Part shown: in pieces, positions 43,414 to 56,492 of the stretch
How the letters are laid out: each line of letters opens with the position of its first letter
How positions within the stretch are numbered: the stretch's first letter is position 1
Origin: Malania oleifera
Taxonomy: Eukaryota; Streptophyta; Magnoliopsida; Santalales; Ximeniaceae
Length of the DNA stretch: 64,000 nt
Reading direction: 5' to 3'
NCBI RefSeq assembly: GCF_029873635.1
Contig: NC_080422.1
Location: 5,312,001-5,376,000 of the forward strand
The notes under the pieces: generated by a model
Databases searched by the model: none
The model's input: only the letters and a program-made list of their open reading frames with translations
Told to the model about the DNA's origin: nothing
Translations under genes and position numbers: made by a program

Positions 43414-46400
43414 ATGGCAGCAACGGCTACATACCCACCTCCCCCTCCGTACTATAAACTATACAAGGATTACATTGATAACCCCAAATCTGCACCAGAG
43501 CCACCACCTCCTATTGAAGGCACCTATGTCCTCTTTGGTGGCAGTTACACGGTGAGATTTCCCAATATTCCTTCTCTCTCTCTCTCTCTCTCCCTATGTT
43601 TGTTTTCTTATTTTTTGAATCTCTACTTGGCATGAAAAATAAGTTTGAAAATTCTGAATGTTAGTGAAAATATAGACAGGTTTATGTTGAATTGTGTTTT
43701 TAAACAATTTTTTCTTTTTGAGTAAAGATCACTTAAAATAAATTTAGCATTTTGAAATATGAGTGCTGAAATTTATTTTTAGTACATATACAAATAAGAT
43801 TTTTTTAAAATAATTGCATTTGTCCAATTTGTATTGTCTTCTTTGATCTATGATTATTACACCTTGTGGATCTTTAATTTAGACTGATGATGTGCTTCCA
43901 AGCTTGGAGGAGCAGGGAGTTCGTCAGCTCTACCCGAAAGGACCAAACATTGGTATGTTTTACTGTAACTTAGTTTTTATTATCAATTTCTCCTTATGAT
44001 AGGAGTTCGTTCTGAGTTGTAGTTCCCTTACAATTTTCGATTTTTCTAACATATAGGTTGGGTGATGAAATAGTTTTCTATGCAGGCTCACTTCGTTTTA
44101 GCAGAAACTATTTCTAGAGATAGCTTTCAGTACCTTCCTTTTGGGCCTGTCCTCTCTTCCTATTGGTGCATACCTCATGTGTACATTGACCTTTGCCCTT
44201 AATCAAGTTATCTTTTTTATCAATAAAAATCGTTTTTACTTTGTTCTTAGAAATTATTTCAATGTAGAACCTTTTCCTTAGAAATTTTTTTCAGACCTAA
44301 AACATTTCATGCTGGAACATTTACAGTTGTAGTCAAAATATATCATCAATTTGGCATACCATAAGATAGAAGACAAGATTTTTATGAATGTGGAACTGAA
44401 CGCCTGGTATAAGTGAATATTAGAATAAGTTTGTAATGGTGATATGTTTCATTCATTAGCTATTTTTATTATGTTCTTGTGGTAAAGAAAAGGATTACCT
44501 TGTTAGTTGGCATGTAGAACATTTTCCTTAGAAATCCTTTTCAGACCTAAAACATTTCATGCTGGAATATCTGCAGTCGTAGTTGAAAAATAGTTATCAG
44601 TTTGGCATACCATAAGATGGAAGATGAGATTTTTATGAATGTGGAACTGAACACTTGGTATTAGTAAATATTAGAACAAGTTTGTAAAGGTGGGTAGTGG
44701 TTTGAATGGCTTTACTATGTTAACTAGTGAATAAACAAGGAAAATATGATTGAGATTCTATACTTCCATGGATATGTTCTTTATGTGAGGTATGGGCCGT
44801 ATGGCTTCCTTTATCAGGGGCATCATAGCCATCAAAACCAAGATCTCTCTATCACTCTCTTCTACTCCCTCTACTTGTGGACCAATCTCATGTTAGGTAT
44901 TTATACTGAAAGACATGCTTTATGTAATCGGTTTTAGTATTTATTAATAACTTTAGTTATTCTATTTTAAAGAGAATCTTTGCGAGCAATATTTGCCTGA
45001 CATTATTTATTTAGTGATTATGCATGTGTGTCTTTTATTCTATATAGTAGGTGATCTAGTGTGTAGAGTATGACTTATACACAGAAGATTAGATCATCTG
45101 TTCTTATAGAATATAAGTTTATTGTTCACAGTCTTAAATGAAATTGGACACACCATTGGTAGGACTGTAGCACAAGATTTTAATAGGTTTGTCTTGACTA
45201 TTGAGAATGGTATAGTTCCAACTCCTTGTGCTAGTACACCTTGTGTGTATTGAGCAGGACCGTCTTGAGGTAATTGTTTTTATACTGATTATATAAAACA
45301 ATGAATACCTCTTGGTTATTATGAGTGCTTATGCTCTTAATCCTGATATGATTATTGGACACGTGCATATAGTGTTTATTACTTTGATTCATAGAAGAGT
45401 GAAATTCTTTATGGGTCAAAATACTCAGTGAGTTGGGTGATGACATTATGTGTATGGTGAACATTAATTATTGATGGAATCCACGTCTTGGTATTGGGAT
45501 TGATGATACCCCCTTGAGGAAACTTATAAGTTTTGATTGTGTCAAACCCTGCAGGTGGATTTTGAATCCACACATCAAATAAGTTAAGTGGAAAGTCTCA
45601 GGGAATTAATATGTCAATTAATTAAATTGTCAGTAATTCAATTTAATAGACGGGTATTTGTAATCTTTACGTGGAGAGATAAATAAGCATTTAATAATAT
45701 TAGTTCGAAATTTAATTTTGAATATAATAGGGAGTGCAATTATAATTATTTAGTGGTATGAATTATAATTAACGTAATTAAGGATAAATTTGAGTCGAAT
45801 TAGGAATTCTTAATTACATGGGGAGCCCTAGTCATATTTGCTCAGAGGTCCCTGCTGTAGCCTATATACACACATTCCATTCAGCAGCTAGGAGAGACGA
45901 AAAAAACTCTCACAAAGGCAGACGTTTTTGTGAGAGAAGAAAACCCTAGCAGCCGCTTATAAGCCAACTCTCTCAGGAGCAAGGTGTGTTCAAGGAATAC
46001 AGTAGAAGATTCCTGGTTGTCTTCAAGAGCTTGTTTTGGTACTTGCAGATTCGGGATCAAACCAGACATATCTCTTAGGTATAATCCTAATCACGTAAAT
46101 AGGGTTTGCATGATTAGATTAATTTTTTTTTTATTATCCGTATGCACTATAGCCAGATTTTAGGGCTATTCCGCGAGTCCCTTCATCTCAGGCCATCCTC
46201 TAGCGCCTTAAACCCATCCCAAGGTCAGGGGCATGGTTCTTTTTAAGGTTTTGGATCTTACATTGTGTCACAAGGGGATTCATGCCTCCTTCAATATCAT
46301 GGTGTCAACTGCCGCTGTTGCTCAGCCCGCAGCTGCATTTTCACATCTTTTTCAGGCCACCTGGCTTCTGTAACAATGGTAAATTAACAGCAGGAAACTA

Positions 46401-48305
46401 GTGGAGGTGTCCCTATCTCTGTAGTGGCTCCTGTGTTACTTGTATTTTTGGATTTTAGGAATGACGACTTCTGAGTCTTTTTCTATCTTCCTTTCAATTT
46501 GTGGTTTTTGACTCACTAATTTCAATCCAGTTATTACCCTTGTCTGGATTGAAATTGAATTGTGTGTAATGTCATCTAGTTGGCTATGTTGAAGGTAGAT
46601 CTATTGAGATCATTTGAATAGATAATGAGCTTCCGTGGCTAGACAGTTTAGGAGAGTGGCAGTTTTTTTTTTTTTTTTTAAGTTGTAACAGATGAATTAT
46701 ACAGAGAAAGAATAACTACAAGAAGATGAAAAAGAATCCAACAAAAAGGGGAAAAAAAAATTATGTTTGAATTACTATCCTGTCTCTTTACATATTACTC
46801 TAAGACATGCCCCAAAAAACCTACAGGCAGGGCCCAAAGTGAAGCTAGAAAATCAACTCTATGCCAAAAGCAAATGCCTGCCCATGAACTGGTACCAAAA
46901 AGTCCTTTCCTTTCATTACACCCAAATTTGTATGCAAAGAAAGCACACTACATTAAGATTTTCCTTTTTTTTTTCCCTCCAAAGAACACAAACAACACTT
47001 TCATGAAATTCCCACTCTGGCTGGACAAATTAATGGTTGAAGAATTATTTATCCTTCAAACTATATCAATGATAAACATGCGTCTGAGCCTTGACAGTTT
47101 GGATGCTCAAAAATATTTAATTTGATACAGAAGAACTGGAAAAGATAAAAAATAACTCCTCCATGCTTTTTGTGGGACAGTGGTAGTATGAAAAATGAAT
47201 GTGACAACTTAGCAAGGTTTATTTTTCTTAATTCTTTCGTTTCATTGTTGCATGTTAAATAATTACTTTATTTTCAAGTGTTCCATAAAATTGTAGAAAT
47301 AGGGCATTATACATTAAGAGTTTTGACACCAATTTTGAACTAGATATAGTATCTCCTACAGGAGTCCATACAAAGGGTTAACTGGTAGGGGAATTTGTGG
47401 TGATTGTAATGTTCTTTCCTTTTTGGGATACATCTATCAAATGAGATCTGTTAATGTTTATGCGTTAACAATTTAATAAAAGTGGTTGTTCAAACCAGAT
47501 GAATGGGAGGCGATGTAGTAATCCAATTTCTGAAGTTTGGCTACGATACTTTCCTAATGGGACTTCCATTGAATAAATCAGTCATTTGCATCTTGCATAT
47601 TGGTGCATAATAATTGTTACCATTTCTCATAGATTTCAAGAAGGAATTGAGGGCGCTTAATAGAGAACTGCAGCTGCATATTTTGGAGCTCGCCGATGTT
47701 TTTGTGGAAAGGCCATCGCAGTATGCAAGAAGAGTGGAGGACATATCTCTTATATTCAAGAATTTACATCACCTTCTCAATTCATTGCGACCTCACCAGG
47801 TCAATTTTCATTTGTATCTTCTTTACTATTGGTCTTTGTTTCCCCTAGAATCCAAAACTTATGCGATTTAACATCCCCCAGTGCTTTTCTTTTTTTAGGC
47901 TAGAGCAACACTCATTCACATCCTGGAACTTCAAATACAACGTCGCAAACAAGCTGTAGAAGATATTAAAAGGTATGATGTTTGAATTACTGGGTTTTTG
48001 AAGTCACCTGAATGCAGAGATTGTCTGCTCTCTTTCTTGCTCTTGGGCACCCAAATTTGTCCTTAATCTATATATACACACTTTTCTGGTTCAACCATTG
48101 AAATATTGTCATACAGCTTCAAGCTGTAGCTAGCTGGTGGTTATGAGGTTCCTGAATTCTGCAGTTTATGAACATTGAAGAGATTGCAATTGTCACCTAC
48201 CTGTTTGTAGTGTAAATGTAACTGTTGTTGGTTTTGCTCACTAGGAGGAGAGAAGAAGCGCAGAGACTTCTGAAAGAGGCACTGGGAACCCTAGATGGAC
48301 ATTAA
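43414..48305 (+). CDS. MED7: Mediator complex subunit 7 (five exons)
   Basis: MED7 is a core subunit of the middle module of Mediator, the nuclear complex that bridges transcription factors and RNA polymerase II. Coding exons are 43,414-43,551, 43,883-43,952, 47,633-47,799, 47,899-47,972 and 48,245-48,305, all with GT-AG introns and phases that join cleanly to a 169-residue protein, the length of plant MED7. The N-terminus is the Pro-rich 'ATYPPPPPYYKLYKDY' block with 'PPPIEGTYVLFGG'. The centre has 'LRALNRELQLHILELADV' and 'FKNLHHLLNSLRPHQ', and the C-terminus is the basic 'AVEDIKRRREEAQRLL' helix; these helices pair with MED21 in known structures. No stop or frameshift is seen. Intron 2 is 3.7 kb and holds repeats. 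The start is set by family alignment; an in-frame upstream extension has no family match. Confidence 0.97.
44090..44230 (+). mobile_element. Possible LINE 3' tail in MED7 intron 2
   Basis: The text 'GGGCCTGTCC ... GTGTACATTGACCTTTGCCC ... TTTTTTATCAATAAAAATC' resembles the 3' ends of plant LINEs. It is short and lacks a clear poly(A) run. Confidence 0.4.
44262..44691. repeat. Direct repeat (~180 bp, two copies) in MED7 intron 2
   Basis: Copies at about 44,262-44,440 and 44,511-44,691 share TTCAGACCTAAAACATTTC, TTTGGCATACCATAAGAT and TTTTTATGAATGTGGAACTG, with scattered differences. This is a local duplication of intron sequence. Confidence 0.8.
44990..46130 (+). mobile_element. Possible LTR-like insertion in MED7 intron 2
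   Basis: The composition and signals resemble an LTR or a short LTR element: a long non-coding body, a 'CCTATATACACACATTCC' TATA-like box (about 45,860) followed by a leader with 'GAGAGACG' and 'AAACCCTAGCAGCC', and 'GGGTTTGCATGATTAGATTA' near the end. I cannot define its ends or a target duplication, so this is a weak call. Confidence 0.35.
46518..46556. repeat. Perfect 13-bp inverted repeat in MED7 intron 2
   Basis: AATTTCAATCCAG and CTGGATTGAAATT flank a 13-nt spacer. It could form a hairpin in the intron RNA. No known function. Confidence 0.8.
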
Positions 48306-49703
48306 CCTAGACATGATCTTGTCTCAGAATGTAATGAATTCATTGTCCTACAGTACGTGGGCTCGTGTCAGCTTCTTGCTCTTAAAAGCTAGAAGTGTTG
48401 CCCCCGTAAAAATAATACTGTTATTTATTGTATTTCAGAGTATGGTCAGTGTAGCTTTCATCTTTTGACAATCAAAAGGAAATTAATTGATGTATACTTT
48501 AACTGGCGCATGTTCCTGCTAAAAGTTGAAAATTTTGATCACTTCTTGTTTGGAAGCTTGAACTTTAGATTTGAATTTATGTGTATTTAGATAAAATATT
48601 ATATTTGTATTATATTTTGTTCAAATCTATATATGTCTAAATTGAAGGATAGAAGTTGATGCTTCTAAACACAACCATATTTTATTTTTGGATGACTTAT
48701 AGCGATCTTCAAGTAAAATGATTAATTCACGCAGAAGCTTGCCATCGATAGTTGAAAGTCGAAAATGTCATTAAGAAGAGAAAGTGGGTTCATTGCTTAT
48801 TTTATATGCACGTGTTTTTTGTTTTTTTTCTTTGAAAAAAATGGTTGAGACAATTGAATTGGTGTCTTTTAATCGCTCTTGCCAATCCATGAACAAATTT
48901 GCTTTTCAAGGTTGCACCTTTGTTTACTGGGGCAAACCGGCAAAGGATGGTGACTAGTAGTTGAAAATGCTTGTATAAAATTGTTTATTATTAGTTGATT
49001 ACCACTAATAGTTAGAAGTTTGAATAAAATAAAAAGCATTTCTTCTTCTGTTCATAGGTACTGAATATCATTTCTTTTTTGTAACTAGGTTGACGAGTAA
49101 ATAGAAAATTTTTAGAAATTTTTTTGATTAATCTTTGTTTAGTAATTCATTATTTTAATATAATCACTGTTACTCAAATTATTCGTCAAGTCAAGTGCTC
49201 GTGTGAGGAAGTGCTCATAGGGCATTGATTACTTTTCCAATCAAGAAATGTACATTCAACGCATCACCTCATTCAATGCACACTGCGTGGAGGATTATGC
49301 GGCCAATCTAAAATTTTTACATTTAATATATTCTTCTACCCATGTATTGATTGGATAAAGAAGTTTAGGACATAAATAAATGAGTTTGTAAATTAACTAG
49401 TTTGCTTGTTTGTATCTGTAAGAATGAGTTTTCTCTTCTATTTTTATTCAGAGTTAATTATTTATCACAACTTAAGTTTAGAAACAATTGAGTTTCTTTA
49501 AAATTAATGTGATTTCAAGGATTGGTTTTCCCTTTTTTTTTTTTTGGGTTCTGCAAAATCTATTAATTTCTATAAAAATGTTTCAAATAAGTGCTAATAT
49601 AGGTAAGCATTTTTATTACTCACAATTATCATGTTAGGTGTTCGTATATGCATTGAAAATAAAGCATGCGTAGGAAGTTTTTATTCTTCACTTGTTTTTT
49701 GTA
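48306..49703. other. MED7 3' UTR and AT-rich spacer
   Basis: The first ~200 bp after the stop probably form the MED7 3' UTR; AATAATACTG (about 48,410) could serve as a polyadenylation signal. The remainder is AT-rich, with no gene or element recognised. Confidence 0.4.
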
Positions 49704-49912
49704 TTTTTTTTTTTTTTGATAACTCGGGGACTCCAACTATCATTGCACCACTTTGGATACTATGGTGCGGCACCAAATCCGGAGGGGTGAAAGTCATTTG
49801 TCCATTGATGCACCCCTAGTAATTCATCGGGGTAAATTCTCAAGGGGGAATCGAACTCGTAACCAAAGTCACAAGTTGCCCTTATCACTTGAGCCAAACC
49901 AACAGGGCCTTT
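49704..49912 (-). mobile_element. tRNA-derived SINE
   Basis: The minus strand has an A box (TTGGCTCAAGTG, plus positions 49,886-49,897) and a B box (GAGTTCGATTCCCC, plus positions 49,845-49,858) spaced as in tRNA genes, and a poly(A) tail (T run at 49,704-49,717). T-rich flanks ending TTTTTTGTA occur on both sides (to 49,703 and to about 49,930), a likely target duplication. Confidence 0.8.
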
Positions 49913-49930
49913 TTTTTTTTTTTTTTGTAG

Positions 49931-50319
49931 TTTTACAAAGAATGTCCATTGGTCATGGATCTTGCTTAACCTTTTCTCGCTTATATATAGATAGCTATTA
50001 ACTCTATGTTTGGAGAGGTGTTGGAGGTGGATTTGTATTATATTTGGATAAGATGAAATATAAAAATGTATAGAATTTGTCCAAATTCACCCAAATCCAA
50101 ATCTAAGATCTAATGCAGTCTTAATATATTTCCTAAATAAATAAAATCATTAGGTATCATGGAAATTAATTAATTGGTTGGAAAAAGAGAATTCACAAAA
50201 GGGAAGTAACTTCATATATAGGAAGAAGGAAAATACTTAATGTCACATATCCATGATGATGTGGGCCCACATAGCATCACCCAATTGAGCCCTGCCATGT
50301 GGGCCCATGTCATTACAAG
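49931..50319. other. Spacer, nothing recognised
   Basis: AT-rich sequence with no ORF of interest. A short GTGGGCCCA palindromic motif occurs twice (about 50,261 and 50,299). Confidence 0.4.
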
Positions 50320-50659
50320 TGTAGACACTCGAAAAATTAAAATTTAATAAAAAAAAAGAAAAGGAAGAGAGAGGGAAAGAATAAGGAAAAGGAAGGAAAT
50401 TTTAAAGGGAGAATAGTAGGGTTCGTCGACAAACCTTGGGTCTTCATTGACGAATGTCCCGTAGATTTCGGCGACGAGGTACACGTGTCCCGTCGACGAG
50501 AGAATACCTATAGTTTGGGAAATTTTAGGAAATTTCAGGTTCGTCAACGAAATAGCCTCCTTGTCGACTAAGTTCATTCATGGGTTCGTCGAAGAACCAC
50601 TGGAATTCATCGACGAATTTCGAGCTATTAAGGGTGAAACCCTCATTTTTTCAACGCCG

Positions 50660-50700
<41 letters not shown>

Positions 50701-52831
50701 GACCCATGACTCTCTCTCTCTCTCTCTCTCTTCTCTCTTCGTTTTCGGGTTTGTTACAGCTTGATTTGACGATCGGGAATCGCCACGAGGTTTCTGGGAA
50801 GATTCTCTGCAACATAGGTGAAATAGATTTTCAGTTTAGAGTTCCGGGGTATCATCCCAAAATAAGAGTAAGTAAGATGTTTTAGGGTGTTATGAGTTAT
50901 TTGGAGTGTTCAAAACCTAAGATGTATTTAATGGAAGTTGTTTTGGGGAAATAGTTGTTTAACTTGGGAAAAAAAAGAAGAAGTGATTTTTAGGGTTTTG
51001 AGCTACGAACACCAAGGAGTGTATGTTCTAGGATGTTAGAGGACCTCTCAGTAAGTCAGGTAAAGGGAATAAATTATAACAGTCTTTTCTGAAAGATTAT
51101 TGGTTGCAAAATATAAGAAATTGAAGTATAATATTTTACTTAAAATTATTATGATATGAATATGAGACGAAATTTGTGTGTCATATGATTTATATTGGGA
51201 TATGTTTAAAACTGTGTTAAATGATTTACCCTGAGAAATATGAGTTTATGAAATGTGTATTGTTATATGAGATTTGAAATGGGAAAAAATGATTAACAAG
51301 TGATTATGTACTGAAAAGTATATCCTCTGAGAAATGATGAAACATGAGATATGGAAATATTTTATTAAGAAATGTAAATTACGTGAAATGAGATATGTAT
51401 ATGTATTTATGAAATGAAATGAGTATTGAATTGATGAAATACCATTGAAATGATGAAATGAGTTATGATTACTGAAAATGTGAACATTGCAATGATAATG
51501 CTGCAATGAGAATAATGATATGTGAATACTGATATGTAAATATGAATATGAGAATATGAGAATGAGAAATATTGCAATGTAAAATTTTGCAATATGAATA
51601 TTGAATTATGAGAATTGAAATGTGAAATTTTGAAATGTGTACACTAAAATATAAATATTGAAATGTGATTGATGAAATGCCAATACCACATAATGATAGT
51701 GGGTATGTGGTAATGATAACCCTGATGGATGGATATGGAAACCCTAATGATGGGTTGTGATATTGAGCACGATACTGTTGCTATTGGAGACAGTGCAACC
51801 ACACGGACTTGTAGAGCGTGTGGCGTGACAGTTGGCTGAGCTATTTAGTAGAGTTGTTGTGCCCCCTGAGTCCGGATCAGTGCTATAGGCTGGCCAGACG
51901 TACTACAGACACAGGATATATGATATGATATTTTGATCTAACCGGGTCGGCCAACCACGATTAGGTCCAGCCTTCGGGCAGCACAACCTCGACCATGTGG
52001 GGAAGCATGGCGTAGAGTATGGAGTGAGACCTTGACCATGAGGTGAAACATGACATAGCTTATATCCTCAGGGCGGCCATGAGTTACAGACACGAATGTA
52101 TTGGTTATCAAGGATACTCATGAGTTAGACGTGAAAAGGAAATGGAAATGGAAATGAATTAGAAATGGAAATGAAATGGGAATGAAAATGGAAATATGAA
52201 TGTAATTGCGTGAGTTAATAATATAAATAATTAAAGCGAAGTAAAACACTCCGCCTGAGAGCTCACTGAGTAAGGTGAGTATTTTGATAAGTATCAGTTG
52301 TAGCTGAATCCAAGTTAATCAGGCTAGGATACAAATGATATCAGAGCAGAGGGAAACTACTTGTATGGGCGGGTAAGCTTCCCTATTCTTGGGAACTTCG
52401 CTAGTAGCTATGGGTTGCGTGTGTATGGTTTTGGAAATGAAAGTAAAAGCTTATGAAAGCTTATGTTTTATATTTATATGATTATGATTGGGGAAATGAT
52501 ATATTTTCTCAGAAGATATTATCACTAGAATGAATATATGTTATGATATAATGAATCTCATATTGCCACACACTGTAAATAATTTATTCTGTCTTACTGA
52601 AATGTGTCTCACCCAATCATTTAAATATTTCAGGAAACTGAGATAGAAAAGGTGATAGAGTTAGGAGATTGAGGGGAGCTGACACCCTGAGTAGATAGAG
52701 TGAGTATTTTGAGCTAAGGATGGAGGATTCCCCTAGAGTATTTTTGGGAATGTGTTAGTCATGTATATATGGATGGTTAGAACTCTGGTATGTGTATTCG
52801 TCGTGGTATGTATATATATATAAATGACTTC
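50320..52831 (+). mobile_element. Gypsy LTR (family A), 3' end cut by another insertion
   Basis: Starts TGTAGACACTC. U3 carries CGTCGACGA-type motifs (50,420-50,620), then CT runs (50,664-50,732) and an LTR body with degenerate ATGAAATGTGAA-type repeats (51,380-51,700). The conserved ACTGAAATGTGTCTCACCC block lies at 52,596-52,614, followed by TTTCAGG. The terminal ~200 bp expected from sister LTRs is missing because a minus-strand LTR begins at 52,832. Confidence 0.8.
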
Positions 52832-55675
52832 TGTGATACCCCAATTTTTGTACAATTTTTTTTATAAATAATAATAAATATTCACTCGTCATCAACAATG
52901 TTCTCTAATCGGCCACATCAACAACCCTTTTACCACTCATATGACCTGACCTGCGTTGGGTACCGGGTAAAAAATCATTTCAATTATACAACCTAACAGC
53001 GCAAGATAGTATATACTTAACAATCAGAATACAATACCCAGAGTATCAACATACATATATGTACATTACCATCACATACCCAAAAACAACACAACCCTAG
53101 GAGAATTACACCCCCCTAGTCTAAGAACTCACCCCGTGTGTCAGGATCTCAGCTCCCTATGGTCTCGGTGCTCTATCACCTGGCTTATCTCTATTCCCTA
53201 AAAGATTTAGATAATTTGTGTGAGACACATCTCAGTAAGAAGGAATAAATTATTTACAGTGTGTGGCAATATGAGTTCAGTTATAACACACTTTACTCCA
53301 AATCATCATTACATTTAAGAAAAATACACTGATAAACATATTCTCATAATCATATAGATATAGAACACAAGCTTTTATAAGTTTTAAAACCCTTTCTTAA
53401 GTTTAATCATTTCCAACAAAAATTTACCCGTGAAGTTCTTGAGAATAAGGAAGATTATCCGCTCATACAGGTAGCTTCCCTTTGCCCTAACATGTTATGC
53501 AGCCAGGTATGACCACATCTGGTACCTATCAAGACACTCACCTTACTCAGTAAGCTCTCAGGCGGAGAGTTTCACTTCGCCTCAATTATTTATATTATTA
53601 ACTCATACGGATCCATTTCTCAATTTTATCATTCTCTATTTCTCATTTTCCATTATATCTTTCATTTCTCATTTTAGCCCACTTTATCATTCTTTCACTC
53701 TCCATTTCCATTTCACTATCCAGCTCATGAGTATCCTTGGTACCTAGTACCAACATCGTGTGTGTAACTCATGGCTACTCGGCGGATCTTTCTTTCCACG
53801 CCATGCTTCCCCCCATGGTCAAGGTTGTGCGGCCCGAAGGTTAGATCTAACTGCGGTTGGCCAACCCGATTAGATCAAAATATCATATCACATATCTCGC
53901 ATTTGTAGTATGACTGGCCGACCTATAACCCTGATCTAGACTTAGGGGGCACAACAACTCTACTAAACATCTCAATCAATTGTCACGCCACTAGCTCCAC
54001 GAGTTCGTGTGGTTGCACTAGCACCACTAGCAACGGTACCGTGCTCAATATCACAACCCATCATTAGGGTTTCCATATCCGTCCATTAGGGTTAATCATT
54101 GTCACATACACGCAATCATTATGCGGTATTGACATTTCATTAATCACATTTCAATGATCCCATTGCAACTTTCACACTTTGCAATGCTCACGTTTCCCCT
54201 GTATTCACAATCAGTAGTCTCATTTCAATCATCGCATTTCAATTTCCATATTGCATTTCATATTTCTCATATTCACATTCCAGTATTCACGTTTTCATTT
54301 TCACGTTTCAATAATTTCATATCAATATACACAATTAATCTCATATCAGTATATCTCAATTCATCTCAATAAAAATGTTCTCATCATTTTCTGTGCACAT
54401 TTCATCTCCTCATTATAGTATATATCATGTTTCACGTATTTCAGCATTTCTCAAAATACCCATATCAGTAATTCATACATTCTCATTTTTATAGAAATCA
54501 TTTCTATTCACATATAAATACCATATTTCATTATTTTCCACCAACATATCAATAATTCTCATTCCATTATTTTCTCAGAAATTACTCATCACTATATTTC
54601 ACATTTTTCATTATGCGTCATATGCCACACAATTTTTACCTAATATTCATAATATATTAATTTCACAAGGAAAATACCGTAACTTTATTTTCCAAATATT
54701 CATTCAATCAATAGTATAAAAATACTGTTATGATTTATTTCCCTTGGCTTACTGAGAGTCTCGTTAAAACTCAGATCCTACACCGTTGGCGCCCGAAACT
54801 CAAATCATGCAATTCGCGTTTTCCCCAGATTAATTAACTCATTTCCCAAAATAATACCCATATAACTTTCCCTAGGCTCCATATACCTCAATTTAACATT
54901 TACACTAATATTTAACATCCTCACTTGGTTTTCTGAACTATGCCTATGGGGCCCCGAAATTACACCCGTGGCACTCACCCGGGCCCTGAATTCCAAAATC
55001 CCTATTTCAACCTCAAAATGCCCAATATTCTAGCATTTCTAAATTAACACTAATTAAATAATAATAAGCCCCTTAATAACCCCCTTATCCCAAATTTGGG
55101 GTTATGCTTACGACAATCTCATGAGAAATCCGCTCTGCTAGACTTGTAAAGAATTATCCCTAAATTCTTATGGTGGTGTCCGATCGTCAATTGGGCTTAA
55201 AATTCACAATAAATTGAAGTAAAAGTGGAAATTTAGCTTACCCCAAAAGATATGCCTACGCCGCTCCTATAACTAATCTGCTTCGATAGAAATGACAGCA
55301 GCGGAGAATGGAGTCCAACGGTATTTCCTGATTTTCGATCGAGCGAGTATCCATTGAGGAAATGAGGAGAGAGGGAGAGAGAGCGAGGAGAGAGACGAGA
55401 GACCAGGGGAGGGGCTCTGCGTAGCTCCTCTCTACATCTAAGCCTAAAGCTTCTTTTGAAGCTTCAGGAAGTGTTAATATATAAAATTATAAAATAATAA
55501 TATTAAAAATAATATAATAATTAATTAATAATATTAATTTATTTAATTAATAAAAATAAAAATAAAAATTAATTTATTTTTTATTTTATTTTATTTATTT
55601 TTATTTTTTATTTTTTTAAATTTTTTTTTTGAAATCACTCCCCTATCTTATGTAACCATTTTTAGGGTTATTACA
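52832..55675 (-). mobile_element. Gypsy LTR (3' LTR) in reverse, related to the adjacent LTR
   Basis: Bounded by TGTGATACCCC and GGTTATTACA, 2,844 bp, with a polypurine tract on its right side (minus strand AAGGCGAGGAGAA, 55,676-55,688). Long parts are inverted relatives of 50,320-52,831: the block around 53,220-53,275 mirrors 52,561-52,615, and 53,750-54,130 mirrors 51,690-52,090. It has the same degenerate short-repeat region (54,130-54,450) but no GTCGAC palindrome cluster. Confidence 0.85.
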
Positions 55676-56492
55676 TTCTCCTCGCCTTATAAAAATTTCG
55701 TCCTTGAAATTTGCTACTCGTTACCTTTTCATCCTTAAAGGAAAACACCCCAATTTTATTAATTATCCTCACTTATGGCGGAGGAACACCATGGTTACAA
55801 AGAGGGTTCTGGGAGATTACAACTATTCAAAATTCTCCTAAAGTCATTCACGTTACAAAACTAAAAACTTTATCTATCATACGTTACACTATACAAATCA
55901 AAAAACACAGTATTTTTCACTTTATTCTGACTAGCTCAACACTAAACTCCACTAAATAAGTGTGGGTATCTCGAACGCATCTGCTCCTCCAATTCCTAGG
56001 AAACCTCATCAATGACATGGTTGAGCCATAAAACTTTCACCAGTGGAATTTTCTTCGTGCGTAGCTTCTGTTCCTTCTAGTCTAAAATCTGCACTGGAAC
56101 TTCCTCATAAGTCAAGGTATCACCCAACTCCAGTGCTTCATAATTGATCACATGAGAGGGGTCTGAGACGTATTTTCTCAGCATAGAAATGTGAAATACG
56201 TCATGGATCCTAGATAGGACTGGTGGTAATGCCAATTAATAGGCAACTAGACCCACTCTTTCAAGAAACTCGAATGGCCCAATATACCTAGGGCCCAGCT
56301 TACCTTTCCTCTCAAATCTCATAACCCCTTTCAGCAGTGCCACCTTCAGGAACACGTGATCTCCTGCGTCAAACTCCAATTCTCGCTGATGAGTATCTGC
56401 ATAACTCTTCTGTCGGCTCTGTGTTGTTCTGATCCTGTCTCTGATGAGTTTAACTTTATCCTGAGTCTGCTGTATCAGCTCTAGCCCCAATA
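55676..56492 (-). pseudogene. Tekay-like integrase C-terminus and chromodomain remnant
   Basis: From 56,490 leftwards: 'IRTTQSRQKSYADTHQREL', 'GDHVFLKVALLKGVMRF', 'KLGPRYIGPFEFLERVG', then 'SRIHDVFHVSMLRKYV' and a chromodomain-like 'LRTKKIPLVKVLW ... PHLF' (about 56,110-55,985) with two in-frame stops. The AAATTTCAAGGACGAAATTT stem and a purine tract lead into the LTR at 55,675. RT and upstream parts would lie to the right, beyond the LTR inserted at 56,493. Confidence 0.85.
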
